Below, piece after piece: positions 1 to 13,182 of a DNA stretch of 64,000 nucleotides. The notes under the pieces were generated by a model. That model saw only the letters and a program-made list of their open reading frames with translations. It was not told the DNA's origin and made no database searches. Where the stretch lies: the NCBI RefSeq assembly GCF_031877795.1, contig NC_133958.1, forward strand, positions 1,178,001 through 1,242,000. The letters are read 5' to 3'. Numbering within the stretch: the first letter of the stretch is position 1; each line of letters starts with the position of its first letter. The translations under genes were made by a program, and so were the position numbers. The stretch is from Strix aluco. Taxonomy: Eukaryota; Chordata; Aves; Strigiformes; Strigidae.

Positions 1-987
1 GGAGAGCTGGCAGGGTGGTCGCCTCCCGTGAAATCAACCACGAGGGAAGAGGCAGGTCCTCACAAACATGTCCCAGCTTTCCCTTCTTACAGAAAAGCCA
101 GGCGGTGCCCAGCGTTGCCGTCAGCACCTCGGCTGCAGAGGCAGGCAGGGCGGGGGCACTGTCTTCAAGCCAGAGAGCAGGTCCAAGGCTGGGCAGACCT
201 TTGGACTCGCCCAGTGCTGCAGTTCTCTCCTTAACCTGTGGCCTTGTACATTGGATTTTCCCCGTGCCTGAGCAGGAACACAACCTGCAGCGGGCGCTTC
301 TTTGCAGGAATAGGTGAGAAGCCCATGGTCACACCTCCGCAGCAGCTGGGTTCGTTACCTTCTCACCACAGCCCCCATCAGAGCGCCCACACTTGACAAA
401 CCAGAGTGACCAACCAAAGGTGAAAGGATGTCACAGATGTACAAACACATTTAAATGTTCTCTCAAGTTAAAATATTGGTTGGTCATCCCCTGCTCGAAG
501 CTTCTTTCTCCTGGAAGGCTGACTTTGGTCTGACTTGCAGCCCAGCAGCACTCTTGCAGGTTGCAAATCACAAGGAAATGTTTCCTGTGCTTTTATTTTT
601 ACGATTTCAGAAATTCTCTCAGCAACGTGGGGGAAGCAGGATGAGCATCCCTCACCGCTGCTGAGCACGGCAGGAGCCCACAGCACAGGAGCATCATTCC
701 AGAAGCCAGCAAACCACCCTGTGCAGAGAAGACCTCCCCCTCCCTGCCACTGTAACGGCTCTGTTTGGGTAACAATAGCTTTAATCTTCATTTGTCCAGC
801 AAAGCATCAGCTGAGCTTCTGCCCCAACAGATCAGCAGCTCCTGTTACAAACCAGGCAGCCCAGCACACATCCTGCCACCCTCCATGCGAAACACACGCA
901 TCAACTGCACAAAGCCCAGCCCACCTCGGCCACCGCACACCTCTACTGAGGACATGCTCCCCCTGGGCGCAAAGCCCATCTCCTTAC
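1..987 (-). other. OGDH intron 3 (partial)
   Basis: Sequence downstream of the OGDH exon ending at 988 in the gene's direction. I looked for the next expected OGDH exon (IRGHHVAQLDPLG-like) and did not see it, so it probably lies off the left edge. Confidence 0.6.
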
Positions 988-3900
988 CTGATACGCCCTG
1001 ATGAGAGATTGCACTGCGAGATGGTCCTCCACCAGTTTATCTACGTTGGGCTGCGCTTGAACCAGGAACTGGGCTTGGGACAGCGTGGAAAGGCTGGTAC
1101 TCAGTGGAGGGGGGCTTTGGTAAGCAGTGCCTGGAGCAGCTCCAGCGTTGGCATTGCGGAAGAAGATGTCCCATGACTAAGGAAAGAGGAGAGGCGGCAG
1201 GGTCATTACCCACAACCCAAACACCTCCTCACTCGAGGTTACTGGGGTCCCAACTCAATTATTGCCACAGCAGGGAGTAAAACCCCTGTGGGTAGAGCTG
1301 CCTCTTCCCCTGCACCCCAGCTCCATGCAGCTTCTTCCGAAGGCACCCCATGCCTCAGACAGGAGAGCACTAAAGCTCTCCCACTATTCCAGTTATGCCA
1401 TTATCCTACTTCCCATCCATCTGGATTGTTTCTTTTGGCACAAGACCATCCCCAGAGAGCTCCCTCCCTCGGCAGCAGTGCTTAGGACAGGACACAGATG
1501 ACACCACTCGCCCAGCTTGGCTCTTGAAACCACTGCTCTGAGCAATGAGCCCCAATCTGGTCTTCAGGAGCTTGTTTCCTTCTCTCCAGGGCAGGAGACT
1601 GCCCTCTAAATACCCACAATATTTTCTGAAAAATACTTTTTCCCTGTAATCAAATACACCTCTCTCTCTTTTCAGTCATCTAAATGTCCTGAGACCCAAA
1701 TCCCAGCATAAGCTGTGTTGTCCAGCCCTCACAGAATCACAGAATCACTTGGGTTAGAAAGGACCTTGAAGATCATCCAGTCCAACCGTTAACCCAGCAC
1801 TGACAGATCCCAACTCCACCAGATCCCTAAGCGAATCCCCTAAACAGCAATGGCTTTTTCCTTTTTCTGTCCCCTTTAATTTTTCCCCACCCTTTCAGTG
1901 ACACCAGTGCCAGCACTATGTGGAAACTCCCATGCCAGTTCTCTGTGCCCTTAGCAAAGCAGGTATCACCTCTGCTCCCGTCCCCCTCGGCAGATGGGCG
2001 CTTCTAGGTGTTAGGAAAACAAAGCAAAACACCCCAAAAAAGCTGACAGACTTGGGTGTAACTTTGTGGTACTTATCCAGCGCTGCCTGAAGAGCCCAGA
2101 AGCATCCCAGGCCAAACCCAAGTTAATCTGCCTACTTGGAGAGGCAGCAACGGACCTGCAGAAGGGGAGCGACCAGCAGAGCGAAGTCCAAGCCACGTCC
2201 TCCCGGCACGCTCCCACCCTTGCCCGCTGCCCACGGGCCACGGAGCGATAGCAAATGACGGAGGCAAGGCGGAGGCGTCTGTACGCCTGCACGTACCTGA
2301 GACACCCGCTAGAGCAAACAAATCCCGTCAGATTTGCACTCTGGTTTCAGCCCAAGGGTCTCTCCACTAACTGGGAGCAAGAGCCCAGCGCTCAGTGCCC
2401 TGCACGCCCCTGAACCTCGTGTCTGCGGAGAGCAGCAACTCCAACCTTGGTGATGCAGAGATGGGCGAAGTGCTGCCCAGCCAACCCCAGCGTGTTTAAA
2501 CCAAGTTGAAAAGAGCTGTAAGAGCAGCTCCAGTGGTGGTTTGGGGAAGAAAAAGCAGCTTCTGCACGCTGGTAGCAGGGTGGAGGGGACTCAAACCCTG
2601 ACTTTTGCCAGAGGAGCACCAGCTCTCCCCCTTCCCTGTAGCTCCTCCGGCTGCAGGGCCCATCACATGCCCCAGGAAGCTATTTCCAGCCCTGATTTAC
2701 CCAGACGCCCCATCATATGGCTGCACAAGGTGATTAAATTTAGAAATAGGTCACACTGAAGGAACATAAATAAAATCTGGAACAATTTGGCACCATAACT
2801 GATAAACAATAGCTCCCCCAAAGGGAAAAAAAAAAAAAAATAAAAAAAAAGAGCAAAGCCAGAAAACGTTTGACCCCATTCTGATTGCTGTCTGCTAAAG
2901 GAAATTTCAGTAGGAAAAAAGGGAGAGCTGCTTTTTGTACAATCCTTACTGCTGGGCACTGGTGAGAGCAGCTCAAGCCCCTTCCCTTCCCCAGGCTCAC
3001 AGAGCTCATGGGTGCCCCAGAAGCCATCAGCTCCTGCGAGCGGGAGGGCCGAGCACCCTGGGATGTGGAGGAATCTGGCTGGCAGCTCTGCTCAGTGGTT
3101 TAAGGTTGTTTAATGTACTGGAAAATAAAGGCAGGCAAGAGAAAGGGAGCATCTGCTAGCCCAGGGAGGGGGCTGGCAGCAGTGCTGCGGGGACAAGAAC
3201 AGAGCCAGGAGGCAGCAGTGTTGCCTTTATGACCTCTTCCCTTCTGACACTCAACAATATTAACCTCTTGGAGATGCAATTTGCTTCTGTTCTGAAAGAA
3301 AAAGTTCATTTTAAGCTCTCCAAACAAGGTGCGGCACTGGCTCGGTCAGCTCAGGCACTTTCGCTAAATGCTTTATTGCCCAATGTAATTAGAGAGTATT
3401 TCAGACTCCCTGACTGCAGGCTTTGCCCCTGATAAGCACTATAAAAACATCAGCTTTCAAGTTGCTGATGTGGTTTTGAACACAAGAGTATTCGAGGGCC
3501 ACTCCAGGGGTTTCTGGTGACCCAGGGAGGTGCCTCGGGAGCTCACGTATCCCGTGGGAGAGTCTGAAGGGCCCCATCAGCGTTATCCTGCTTTATCACA
3601 GGAAGGACTTCGCCTTCATCCAGCTCTCGCCAAAGGTAACAGCAGTAATAAAGCTCATCAGGTTATTTCCCTCTGACCCTCTCCATGCCCACGGCGGCCC
3701 TACAAGTGCTCCTCCAGCTCTTATACGCTGCGAGTATATATATATAGGGTATAAGATACATAATAGGGGATAAAATATATATACAGGGGATAAAAGAGCT
3801 CAGCTTCACTCGTTTTTACCAAGAGGGCTCAAAGCCAGTATCTCCCTGCTCCCAAGCGCGCAGGCAGCCCCCAGCTCTCGGCACACTAAATACCACCAAC

Positions 3901-6900
3901 GCCAGGTCCCTGCTGGGACCCTCCCACGGCCACGTGTCCCACCACGGCCACAGCACAAGGCGTCAGCCTTCCCGGCGCTCCTCTGTGCCGCTGTTCGTGC
4001 GCCAGCGAAGCGGGACAGGAGAGGCAGCTGACTGCAGCAAGCCTGGATAGGTCAGGCTTTAGAGGGATTTTGAGCTCAAGTCCGAGAGCAGAGCTCACCG
4101 CAGGCTGACAACAGCCCCAAAACCAGCTCACCCAGTGAAACCAGCATCTTTCACTTGGTTTATCTGACTCGGTTGCTGGAGAAGGGTGTGGGCTCAGACT
4201 GCTACAGCCCAGCCTCCGCCACAGAGCCAGCTCAGAGGGCAGGCACGCGTGGCGAGGGGAGAGGGGGGACATCTTCCACCCGCTGCAGGGCACCTCAGAC
4301 TGCACTGGGGCAGCGCCAGGCTGGGCGGTGCACAGAGGATACACAGCCTCTGCCTCCAGCTCAGGCTGCGTCCCTGCTGCTGCTCCTGCACGGACTCCAG
4401 GGTACAGAAAGCACCAGCCACACCTGCTCCGCATGGCTGGCAGGCCAGGCATCACCTCCTGCGTTAGCAGGGAGAAGGGGAGGAACGTTCAGAGCTTAAG
4501 GCTCGAAAAGGAGGTGCCTGAACAAAATTTACAGCAGGCAACCTCTGCTGAGAGTAAAGGGTCAAGCAGCGATCGATGGGTTTGTGCTCCGCACGTTGCC
4601 TCGTCCCTTATCAACATAAACAAGGACCTTCGGTTCTCCAGGGTGCTCGCTTTTGAAGATGGGGGATGAAACTCAAACATTTCAAACTCTCAAGCAAGAT
4701 GACTACAAAATTCAGCCTGGGCCGCTGTTTGTGAGCACGACTGCAAAGGACACGGCAGAGGCACCTCCCAGGGCTCCGGCCTCGCTGAAGACCGCAGGCT
4801 CCTGCCGTAGGGCCGGTGAAGCTGGGGTTACACGGCACGGTCTACACACATCGTGGTCACAAAACCACTTCAACATGAAAATCAAAACACTGACATATTA
4901 AGAAGTCCACGTTAAAGACTGATGTACGTACATATGGGGAGAGCTGCATCCCTGCAGCAGTTCAACCCAAACACCGGGGCTGCTCTTTAGGAAGGCTGAG
5001 CTTGTCCCAGAGCTCTCTGGCCACCTGCCCTGCAGCCAGCGAGTCACTTCGGGTGCTGGGGAGACGGCAGGGGTTGTGCCCAGCACTGCTGGCAGCCACC
5101 ATCACACCCGAGTGGCGAAGGGGGGGCACGAGGAGGACGCGGCCCCAGGAGCGAGCAGCACTCACCCTGCGGCAGCCCACCAGCACCGACCTCCCGCATC
5201 CTCAACCCCTCCTTCCCCAGCTCTGCTCTTAGATGCTCATCAGACTCAGAAACTGGAGTTCAGCTGAAGGACTGCATGCAGAAAAAAGCCTAAAATAGCT
5301 TGTTTTTTAAAAAATAATCTTCCCTACTCTAAACAAGCACTTAAGTATATCCTGCAGTTTAAACCACCGATGTCTGCACGGAGGAAGCGAATTCATTTTG
5401 CTCAGCTGGGTCATGCTGGCTGGACGGCTCCTGGGTTTCAGTGACAAGAGCAAAGAAACCCCAGTTGTCTCCTGGCGGAAGGTCTCACCCTCACCAGCAC
5501 AAAGCAGCACGGCAAGGCGTAGCCCATCTCTGCTCTGTGCAGGGAACTGATAAGCTGCAGCCAGGTCCGTGTGACAGCCTGGCTTTTTTGGGGAACTCCA
5601 CCCTCAGATCTGACCCTGTGTCTAACGGGATGGAGGCCAACACTTATCAGGGACAGGGGTGACACCCTCCACTGCTGCTTCAGCGTCATGCCAGAGGGGA
5701 CACAGGCTGACAGGGACCGCTCGCAAGCCAAGACCAGGGATGGCCACAACCCCGATCCTATCACAGCAGCTCGGTGTCCCCATCGAGGACGGGGTGAGCT
5801 ACAAAAAAGTGCAGAGAGGAGACAGGGACAAAGCTAGGAGCTGGGAATGGATCTTGGTGAGCCCACCAGAATGAGGTGGGATCCATCCAGGAGAGACGAG
5901 TCAACAGCAACAACAGCAGAAGCCACAGCAATGGCCAAGTGCATCAGAGAGCAACAGCAAAGGCCACACCAAACCTCAGGTATCAACCCCACCAGAATTC
6001 TGGGACCTGGAGCTGGATTTTGCAGGATCACAGCATGGAAGGGACTTTCAAAGATCATCTAGTTCAACACCCCCTGGTCCAACCCCCTTTCTGCCAAGCT
6101 GGACACCAGCTTGATTTTGTTTAAAAAGCAGTTCCTAAGACTTGCTTTTGACACTACTAGTGTCAGGTTCACTTCCTGGCAATGACAAGACCCTGCTTCA
6201 TTTTCATGCTGCTTCTCCTACTGCCAGAAACCATTCCCAGCCCCGCTGGAGGCAAAAATCTTGTATCAACTCCTGCACTGCTCTCTAAGCACTTAGAAGT
6301 AGTTTAAAAGGGACACTGATTTCCAGGGGTGACTAATACACACTTGCAATTCTTCCCCATAAACACAGGACTGGGGGCCTGGAGAGGTGGTGGGAGCTCC
6401 ACCCTTGTAGGTACTCAAAACTTGAGCACACAAGGCCCTGAGTGACCTAGTCTAGCCATGAAGCTGGATGCCACCTCCAAGATAGCCACGCTGGAGCAGA
6501 GGCTCCAGAGGCTCCTTCCAATCCTAATTTCTCCCCCAGTTTCTTCAGCTGAGCGTGCATGAGGACTCCAGCACAGCACCACATTCACTGCCTACCTACA
6601 GGCGAGCTGATGAAGCTACAGGGACTATGTTAAAGAGGAAACAAGAGCAAAAGAGATCCACAGGTCCGGCCTCAGGACCCAAATACACCTCCCAGCCAAC
6701 TGAGTCTTGATGTTTACTCTCACATCTGCTCAGAGCAACATTCAAGCCTGAGCAGGGTCTGTAGATTAAAAAGCCAGTATCAAACCATGAAGTCTCTTTG
6801 CTACAGACACAACTGTGCCTGCCACTGGGACACGCGTGGGGTAACCCTCACTTGTTTTTAAATTAGACTACAGCATTTAGATTCGTGGCTTTTAATTCCA

Positions 6901-8340
6901 TATCCCACCTCTGAAGGACTCGGTTGCACCACACGTATGTGTGCTTGGGGAGCTCTCAAGTCACTATTTGACAAAGGGCACAACCCAAATCAATACACAT
7001 TGTGTTTTCCACGTCTGTATTGCTTGGCTCAGCCACCCATTCGCCTCGAAAGCAGCATAAAGTCAGCATTGTTTGTGAAAACCCAGCTTTGAGCCTACCT
7101 TAATACCTTTACAGCAGCCTACAGGCTCTGTTTTGGACATGTGGGATTGATGCCATCAAAAATACACTCAACACTGATGCAGGTGTTGGGGCATGAGATT
7201 CCTTACTCACCCTTGACTGCTCATTTAACCATCACATCCTCGTTTGCAGACTGCTCATGTGCTACTGAATAAAGAAAATCCTTGCTCTACATCAGGACAT
7301 GTACAATACTGCCTTAAAAATCCCCTGGGTAATGCTGAGACTTAGTCACACGGGATCATTTTCCTTGTGAAACACTGGGGTTGGGGAAAAATGCAGTCAG
7401 GTTTCAGAAATCCTCTTCCCAGCTGAGCCCTCACCTGATGGACTCGACTTTAGAGCTGGCCTTCTCCTGACTGGAGGAGCTTCAGTAATTCAGATCCTCT
7501 GTGCATACTGCCCACAGCCAGGTTGGTTTCCCAGTTTTAAGTTAAGGAGCAGCTGGTGGAAATCCCCCTGGCCACCAGACCCAGTCCCCCTCCCCAGGCT
7601 GCAGATCAGCAATCTGGCTTTATGCCCACAAGCTCAGAGTCAAGCTTAGCTACAGCCCCAACATGTAACACCACCCGTGCCTGAAGCAAAAAGGAAACCA
7701 GTCAAGATGTAGAAAATACCCTCCCTGCCTTCCCCCCCCCATCCTCCATTCCAGAATAAATCCTCCTGATGAGCCATCAGAGCTGGAAAAAATGAAGCAT
7801 CAGGAGTTGGTTAAAGGTGGATTTCCAGAAGGCATTCTTTGTATCCGCTGTGATCCAGGATGCTGCCTGCGTCCCACAAGCCCACGGCATTCCCTCTTGA
7901 ACAGAGAAGCTCCTCTTGGCTCTTGCTCAAGGAATTGCTGATGTTTCTTTCGGGCAAAGCAAGGCAGAAGGACCATCCACAACCATCCGGCCGAATTCAA
8001 TCCTCCTTCGGACGTGTGCACTTACCTGAACCCACTGCTCAGATACAGAGAGAGAAGCGAAGGCGATATCCTGGCAAGGTTGCTCCTTACCTTATGTACA
8101 CTTTTGGGATTTTCCAGCCAAGCATAATACATTTCCTCCACGTAGTTTGAACTAGTCCCACTCAAAAAAGGCTCGGCAGCCACCGGTGCGCTGTAGCACC
8201 TGATCTGTTGAAACGTCCTGGGTGCTGCCGGCCTGTGTTGGGAAATTGTCTTTACAGTCTGTGAGGCCGTCAACGGCCTCAGCTTTGCCGCACAAGTCCT
8301 TAAGTTAAGCATGTTTGTCCTGTTGCCTCCACACAAGTTC
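988..8340 (-). CDS. OGDH: 2-oxoglutarate dehydrogenase E1, N-terminal exons (partial)
   Basis: E1 subunit of the mitochondrial 2-oxoglutarate dehydrogenase complex, which decarboxylates 2-oxoglutarate with thiamine diphosphate in the TCA cycle. Two coding exons are seen on the minus strand. The first spans 8340-8091, with ATG at 8312-8310 and a short 5'UTR after an acceptor at 8341, and encodes 74 aa. The second spans 1176-988 and encodes 63 aa. Both splice in phase 0 with GT/AG sites. The protein begins [20 protein letters not shown], nearly identical to human OGDH: a basic mitochondrial presequence, then the conserved N-terminal domain (SSNYVEEMY, then SWDIFFRN, then [20 protein letters not shown]). 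The catalytic ThDP-binding exons lie beyond position 1. A non-coding first exon is expected in the CpG island near 11 kb. OGDHL is less likely, because the presequence matches OGDH. Confidence 0.95.
1732..1840 (-). repeat. CR1 LINE 3' fragment
   Basis: Antisense CR1 tail. It starts with the doubled terminal repeat agaatcacagaatcac, followed by the complement of the usual 'gatgatcttcaaggtcc' end and the 'caactccaccagatccct' segment shared with the other CR1 copies in this window. Confidence 0.85.
3728..3800. repeat. AT-rich simple repeat
   Basis: Alternating TA tracts interleaved with repeated 'ggggataaaa' blocks inside OGDH intron 2. Confidence 0.6.
6028..6130 (-). repeat. CR1 LINE 3' fragment
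   Basis: Antisense CR1 tail beginning 'atcacagcatggaaggga', followed by the complement of the conserved CR1 end and its 'caccccctggtcc' segment. It is more diverged than the other copies. Confidence 0.7.
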
Positions 8341-10900
8341 CTGTTGGGAGAGAAGGGAAAAGTGGGTTAGAAATTACTGCAGGAGAGCGCAGAGCAGAGA
8401 CCACCCCCGCTCCACCCACCCCCCTGTCAGCCCCAAGCATGGAGAACTGAACTTAGGATCAGTTTTTAATTCGGATTAATCCATCCGCCTCATCCCACAG
8501 CCAAATCCCTGAGGGCTGGGAAACAGTTTTTGCTCAAGATGCTCGACACGGCCAGGTCTGCCTCCCCCATCCCTGCTGCATGGCACCGTCATCTCCCCCG
8601 ATGCAACAGTGAAAAGTGGATTTGCTTGGTGGGGTTCCCAACACCAGCCTCAAATGAGCCGCTGCACATCAAAGCCACCCGCACCTTTTTATATCAGCAC
8701 CGTACAAAATGAGGCACGCTTGATGGTGAAACACAGCCCGGATTCATGGTACAAGGTATCATGTTCCCCCAGAGCTTTCCTCTTTAGTTCTTAGCCAACG
8801 ACACCTACACCTTTTCCAATAATAAATCCATAAAGTATTCTTTGATTTCTTTTGATTTTTTAATTCTTCCTCTGAGAATCCTCTTTCTGTTTGTTTTAAA
8901 CAGGAAAATCCTCTCTATGAAACTCCCGATTCCAGCAGCAGTTGGATGCTTTGGCCCTTCAACATCCCATCTGCAGGGACGTCGTACAAATTTAAAGAAA
9001 AGTACTTTAAAGTACCGTGCCCAGAAAGGTGCTGGAAAAAAATTGTTACCAGCTGGATTTGAACACTGAACATCACGTTTTATTCACACGGAGCTGATCG
9101 AGTCTAGCAGGGCACACTCCTCCAGGTCTGCGCAAGCTGCAGGACAACTCTCATCATGCTGACCCAGCATGGAAGCCTTTTCCATCGCTCCCCCAGGTAG
9201 AGGGTCTTGGCCTCAATTTTTGCTGTGTAACTCACCCCACAACCACTCTGCTTGGCCAAGTCACTTGTTTGGGTTACATGCACCGGGATAAAGCTGGGAA
9301 GAAACCATCTCTGGGAAAGACCCCTCACAAAGTAGAGGCATGGTGGTGCAAAGCACTTGGGATGTTGGCTCCAGGACAGACCACTTCATTGCTTCTCTGT
9401 AAAAGCTCAGACCCAAGAAGGCCAACGCGGTGGAAGGACCCAGAGAGGGGCTCTCCCCTGCCCAGAAAACCCAGAAAAGCAACCCAGAGCCAGCGTGGGA
9501 CCTCTCAAAGGTCCACCAGCAACGTCCACCTTGCAGCTCATGGTGGGGTGCAGCCCGGCGAGGACAGGGAGGCCTGGGGTTAACCACGCTCCCCGTTACA
9601 CACATCCAACCAGCAGCCGCAGCCCAAGGGAAAGCGCTGGAGCAAAATCATCTCAAGGGAAGCACTTGGAGCCAGCTCCTCTTGGAGCTGCCCTTTCCAT
9701 CCAGCTCCTCCCGCAAAAGGCAGGACCCGAGGCTGGAGGTGACCCAACTGGCCAGCTTCCATATCCCCGACCAGTTTAACGAGCAGCAGCCCAATGTCAA
9801 AGCAGCTATCAAGCGTTCACCAGATTAAAATGAAGTTTCACAGCAGAGTGGAGAAAAAAAATACACCTTCATCACCGGTGTTTCATCAGCCACGCTTTCA
9901 GATTCGCTTTGCTGAATCTAGTTCTGGCTCCTTGGCATGACAGCAGCTACACTTCCTGCCTCAAAACACAAGATTTTGGTCCAAAGAGCCCGAGGAAGAC
10001 CTGGGATCACTCTAACTCAGCCAAAGCGATTTACAGATTTACCCAAAGAAAAAAGGAAAGACCACTCGTCCTTTCCACCCTGCTTGCTCCCTTCTGCCCG
10101 CAGTCAAACCAGGACCACAACAGGCAAGAAATGGCAGGCAGGAGCAGCACAGCGAGTGTGGCAGCACTAGATGTTTTCCCAGCTTACCCTCCTCAGATGT
10201 AAGCAGCGTAATACGGGCAGATATTTTAGAGAGCCGACTGAACTGGGCGTCGGCGCACAAGAATGCACATGGCAGGGAAAAAGCTTTAGGACGAAAGAGT
10301 CGGCGGTGTCTCTGGCTTTGGTGTCTGGTTTCGGTGCTGCTGCTCAGCAGCGTCCCGGTGACCTCTCTGGAAAACAGGGGGGTTAATGCCAGGGTTTAAC
10401 CCAAAATGAGCAGAACCAGCTGGTCTTTTGAGGGTCTCTCGCAGAAAGGGTTGGCTTCCCGAAGGCGCACAAGTCCATGCCGCGCCACGGACCAGGGCGA
10501 GCTCGGAGCAGGAATGTTTCCGATGCAAATCAAAAGAGCACACAACAACCAGGAGCAAGAACGTAGGAAACCGAGCCCGAGATAACCGATACAGGGGTCA
10601 CACACGAACACAAAGTTCATGCACAGAGTTACAGCTGAAGAGGGAGTAAGGAGAGGAAGCCCCGGCTTGTTGGCCAGGCCGTCGTGGGCACAGCTGGACC
10701 ACAGCCCAAATTTCACCGAGAGGTCAAACAACAGGAATATTCGTAACAGATTAACGTCTGGGACGGGCGAGAACGTACCGTTAAGCAGATTAAGGTGCTA
10801 AATTTGACCTCTGGCAGCCGGAGTCTGTGACAGCTGCCCCTGAAGGCAGTTAGGTGGGAATTGGTTGTTTTGGGGGGTTAAAAACAGAACAAATTCGGCG
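8341..10900 (-). other. OGDH intron 1 (gene-free stretch)
   Basis: Lies between the acceptor of the first coding exon and the CpG island. No coding exon or clear repeat was recognised. The exact boundary with the non-coding first exon could not be fixed. Confidence 0.6.
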
Positions 10901-11760
10901 TTAAAGGCAGCGGCGGGCCCAGCGCTGTCCCAGGGCCGCGGGCTCTGGGCCCAGCTGCTCCAGCACTGGCGCTTCGGGCCCGGGGCAGCCGCGGGCCCCC
11001 GGGGCACCGGAGTCAGGCGCTGACCCTCTCCAGGGGGTGTCCCACAGCCCCCGCCCGCCTCAGCCCCCCCGGTGCCGCCGCGGGAGGCGCCGCCGGCTCG
11101 GAGCGGGGGATGCACCCGCCGGCCGGGCCGGGCCGGGGGGGCCCCACGTGCGGGCGGGCGCGGGAAGGGGCCGCGGGACACCCCGCCCGCCGCGCGCGGC
11201 CCGGCAGCCACAGGAGCGCGCGCGCCGGGCCCGCCCCCGCTGCACGCCCACCCAATCAGCGCCCGACCTTCCCGCCTATGGGAGCGTGACGAGGCGCCGA
11301 GCCGCGTTCCCATTGGCCGCGCCGGGCTGCCCTTCTAGCACCAGTCCCGCCCCCCCCACGCCCCGAGGCGCCCGGGCGGCGGCGCCAAGGACACCGGAGC
11401 GCTGCCGCGGCCCCGCCGGCCCCGCGCGCCCTCCCCCCGCCCCCCGGCCCTGCCGCTCGCCCCGGCCCGGCCCGGCCCCGCCCCGCCGCCCGGCCCCGCC
11501 GCGGTACCCACCGGCGCGTCCGGCCGCCCCACTCGTGGCCCCGACTCTGACAGCGGCCCCCAACCGCCGGCTGCCGCCCCGCCCCGCGCCGCCCCGCCCC
11601 GAGCGCTGCGTCACCGCGTCGCCACGCCCCCGCCTGCCGCGCGCCCCGAGCCGAGCCCGGCCCCAGGCGCCTGCGCGCGCCGAGCGGGGGAAGCTCCGGG
11701 GACGGGGCCAGGCGGGGCCTGGGCCGCGGGGACCGGGGGGGGGCGGTCGCCATGGTTACC
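10900..11760 (-). promoter_or_regulatory. CpG-island promoter of OGDH
   Basis: Dense CpG and GC-box sequence upstream of OGDH. It carries a CCAAT core in 'cccaatcagc' at 11252-11256, an opposite-strand CCAAT at 11312-11316, and a CRE-like 'gtgacgag' between them. Closely spaced CCAAT boxes and GC boxes without a TATA box fit a housekeeping promoter. No donor site for the untranslated exon could be chosen confidently. Divergent transcription toward IL1B is possible but unsupported. Confidence 0.65.
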
Positions 11761-11807
11761 CGGCGCGGCTCTCGCGTCAGGCCTCGGCCGAGGAACCCCT
11801 AATACTC

Positions 11808-12470
11808 CCTGGGGACCCCCACCGCGGCCTGGGGAACCCCACCATGGCCTGGGGACCCCCACCACGGCCAGGGGACCCTCACCACAGCCTGGGGACCCCA
11901 CCATGGCCTGGGGACCCCACCACGGCCAGGGGACCCTCACCACAGCCTGGGGACCCCACCATGGCCTGGGGACCCTCACCATGGCCTGGGGACCCCCACC
12001 ACGGCCAGGAGACCCTCACCACAGCCTGGGGACCCCACCATGGCCTGGGGACCCCCACCATGGCCTGAGGACCCCACCACAGCCTGGGGACCCCCACCAC
12101 AGCTGGGGACCCCACCACAGCCTGGGGACCCCACCACGGCCTGGGGACCCCACCATGGCCTGGGGACCCTCACCACAGCCTGGGGACCCCACCACAGCCT
12201 GGGGACCCCCACCATGGCCTGGGGACCCCCACTACAGCCTGGGGACCCCACTACAGCCTGGGGACCCCACGACCCCCACCACAGCCTGGGGACCCTCACT
12301 ACGGCCTGGGGACCCCACTACGGCCGGGGGACCACTAGTATGGCCTTGGGACCTCTGCCACAGCCTGGGGACCTCCACTGTGGGGACACCCCCCACCACT
12401 CCCCAGCGCCCTGGGGATCCCCACCAAGGCCTGGGGACCTCTGCCATGGTGTGAAGGACCCCCTGGCCTG
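11808..12470. repeat. 19-20 bp minisatellite array
   Basis: About 30 imperfect copies of a 19-20 bp unit, CCTGGGGACCCCACCATGG and variants. The variation is mostly in the last bases (ccatgg, ccacgg, ccacag, ctacag) and in the length of the C run. The unit core GGGGACCCC is nearly self-complementary. It lies between the OGDH CpG island and IL1B, ending about 1.3 kb upstream of IL1B. The array reads open in several frames only because of its composition. Confidence 0.9.
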
Positions 12471-13180
12471 GGGGACCTCAGGCCTTCAGGGCCATCTCAG
12501 CACGATGACAGCCAGCGCGCCTCACCCCTGCGCGGGGGACAGGCAGAGCTGGCCGGGGGCGCGAGCAGGACTGGGCAGGCAGGAGGCGCCCCGGGGAGTT
12601 TCAGGGTTTCTGGAAATTTCCTGCGGGGTGAGTCATGGCTGCAGCAGCCCCAAGTCGAGGAGCCACGCAGGGCTGGTCAGCGCTTCTGGGAAGCGAAACT
12701 GGCCCCAGGAAACCACCCCAACAGCCCGCGGCCACGCAAGCCCGGCCACGCACTTCCCTGGACCGGCCAGCATGGTGCAACCGCTGGCAGCCCAGATGGA
12801 CATGGGGCGTCCTGGGGAGTGGGTGTGCTGCCGGCGGGGTGGTGACGAGGAGTGATCCGAAAGGCACCGCATCTCCCGGGGGCACAAGGGACTGGGGGGG
12901 ACAGTGGGGTCCTGCACCCTCTGATATGGGGACGGTGGGGACAGGAGTTGATGGAGAGGGCCCTGACGGCCACAGGGCCGCAGTGCCACGGGCCCCGGGA
13001 GCGCAGGAGGAAGCCGTGGGGAAATGGCAGAGCAGCAGTGCTTGCGCCACCGGCCCCTTCCGGGGCAGCCGCGGTCCCAGCTCTGACGAGGGTGAATGTC
13101 ATCGCGTCCCCGGTGGGATGGGGCTGTGGCTGGGGCAATTCCTGCTGGGTCAGCTTGGCTGCCAAGGGCCCAAACATGAG
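12471..13180. other. GC-rich spacer, nothing recognised
   Basis: Open frames exist on both strands but overlap each other, lack splice signals and resemble no known family. I treat them as composition artefacts. Confidence 0.5.
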
Positions 13181-13182
13181 CA

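Larger units (their letters stand above)
1177..8090 (-). other. OGDH intron 2 (gene-free stretch)
   Basis: This 6.9 kb intron separates the two visible OGDH coding exons. It holds two short antisense CR1 tails and an AT-rich simple repeat, listed separately. Other open frames here are short, lack flanking splice sites and resemble no protein I know. I see no other gene. Confidence 0.8.

Noticed and set aside
11037-12068. Long plus-strand open frame across the OGDH CpG island and minisatellite
   Set aside because: GC-rich island and repeat units stay open in several frames at once. There is no homology or splice support.
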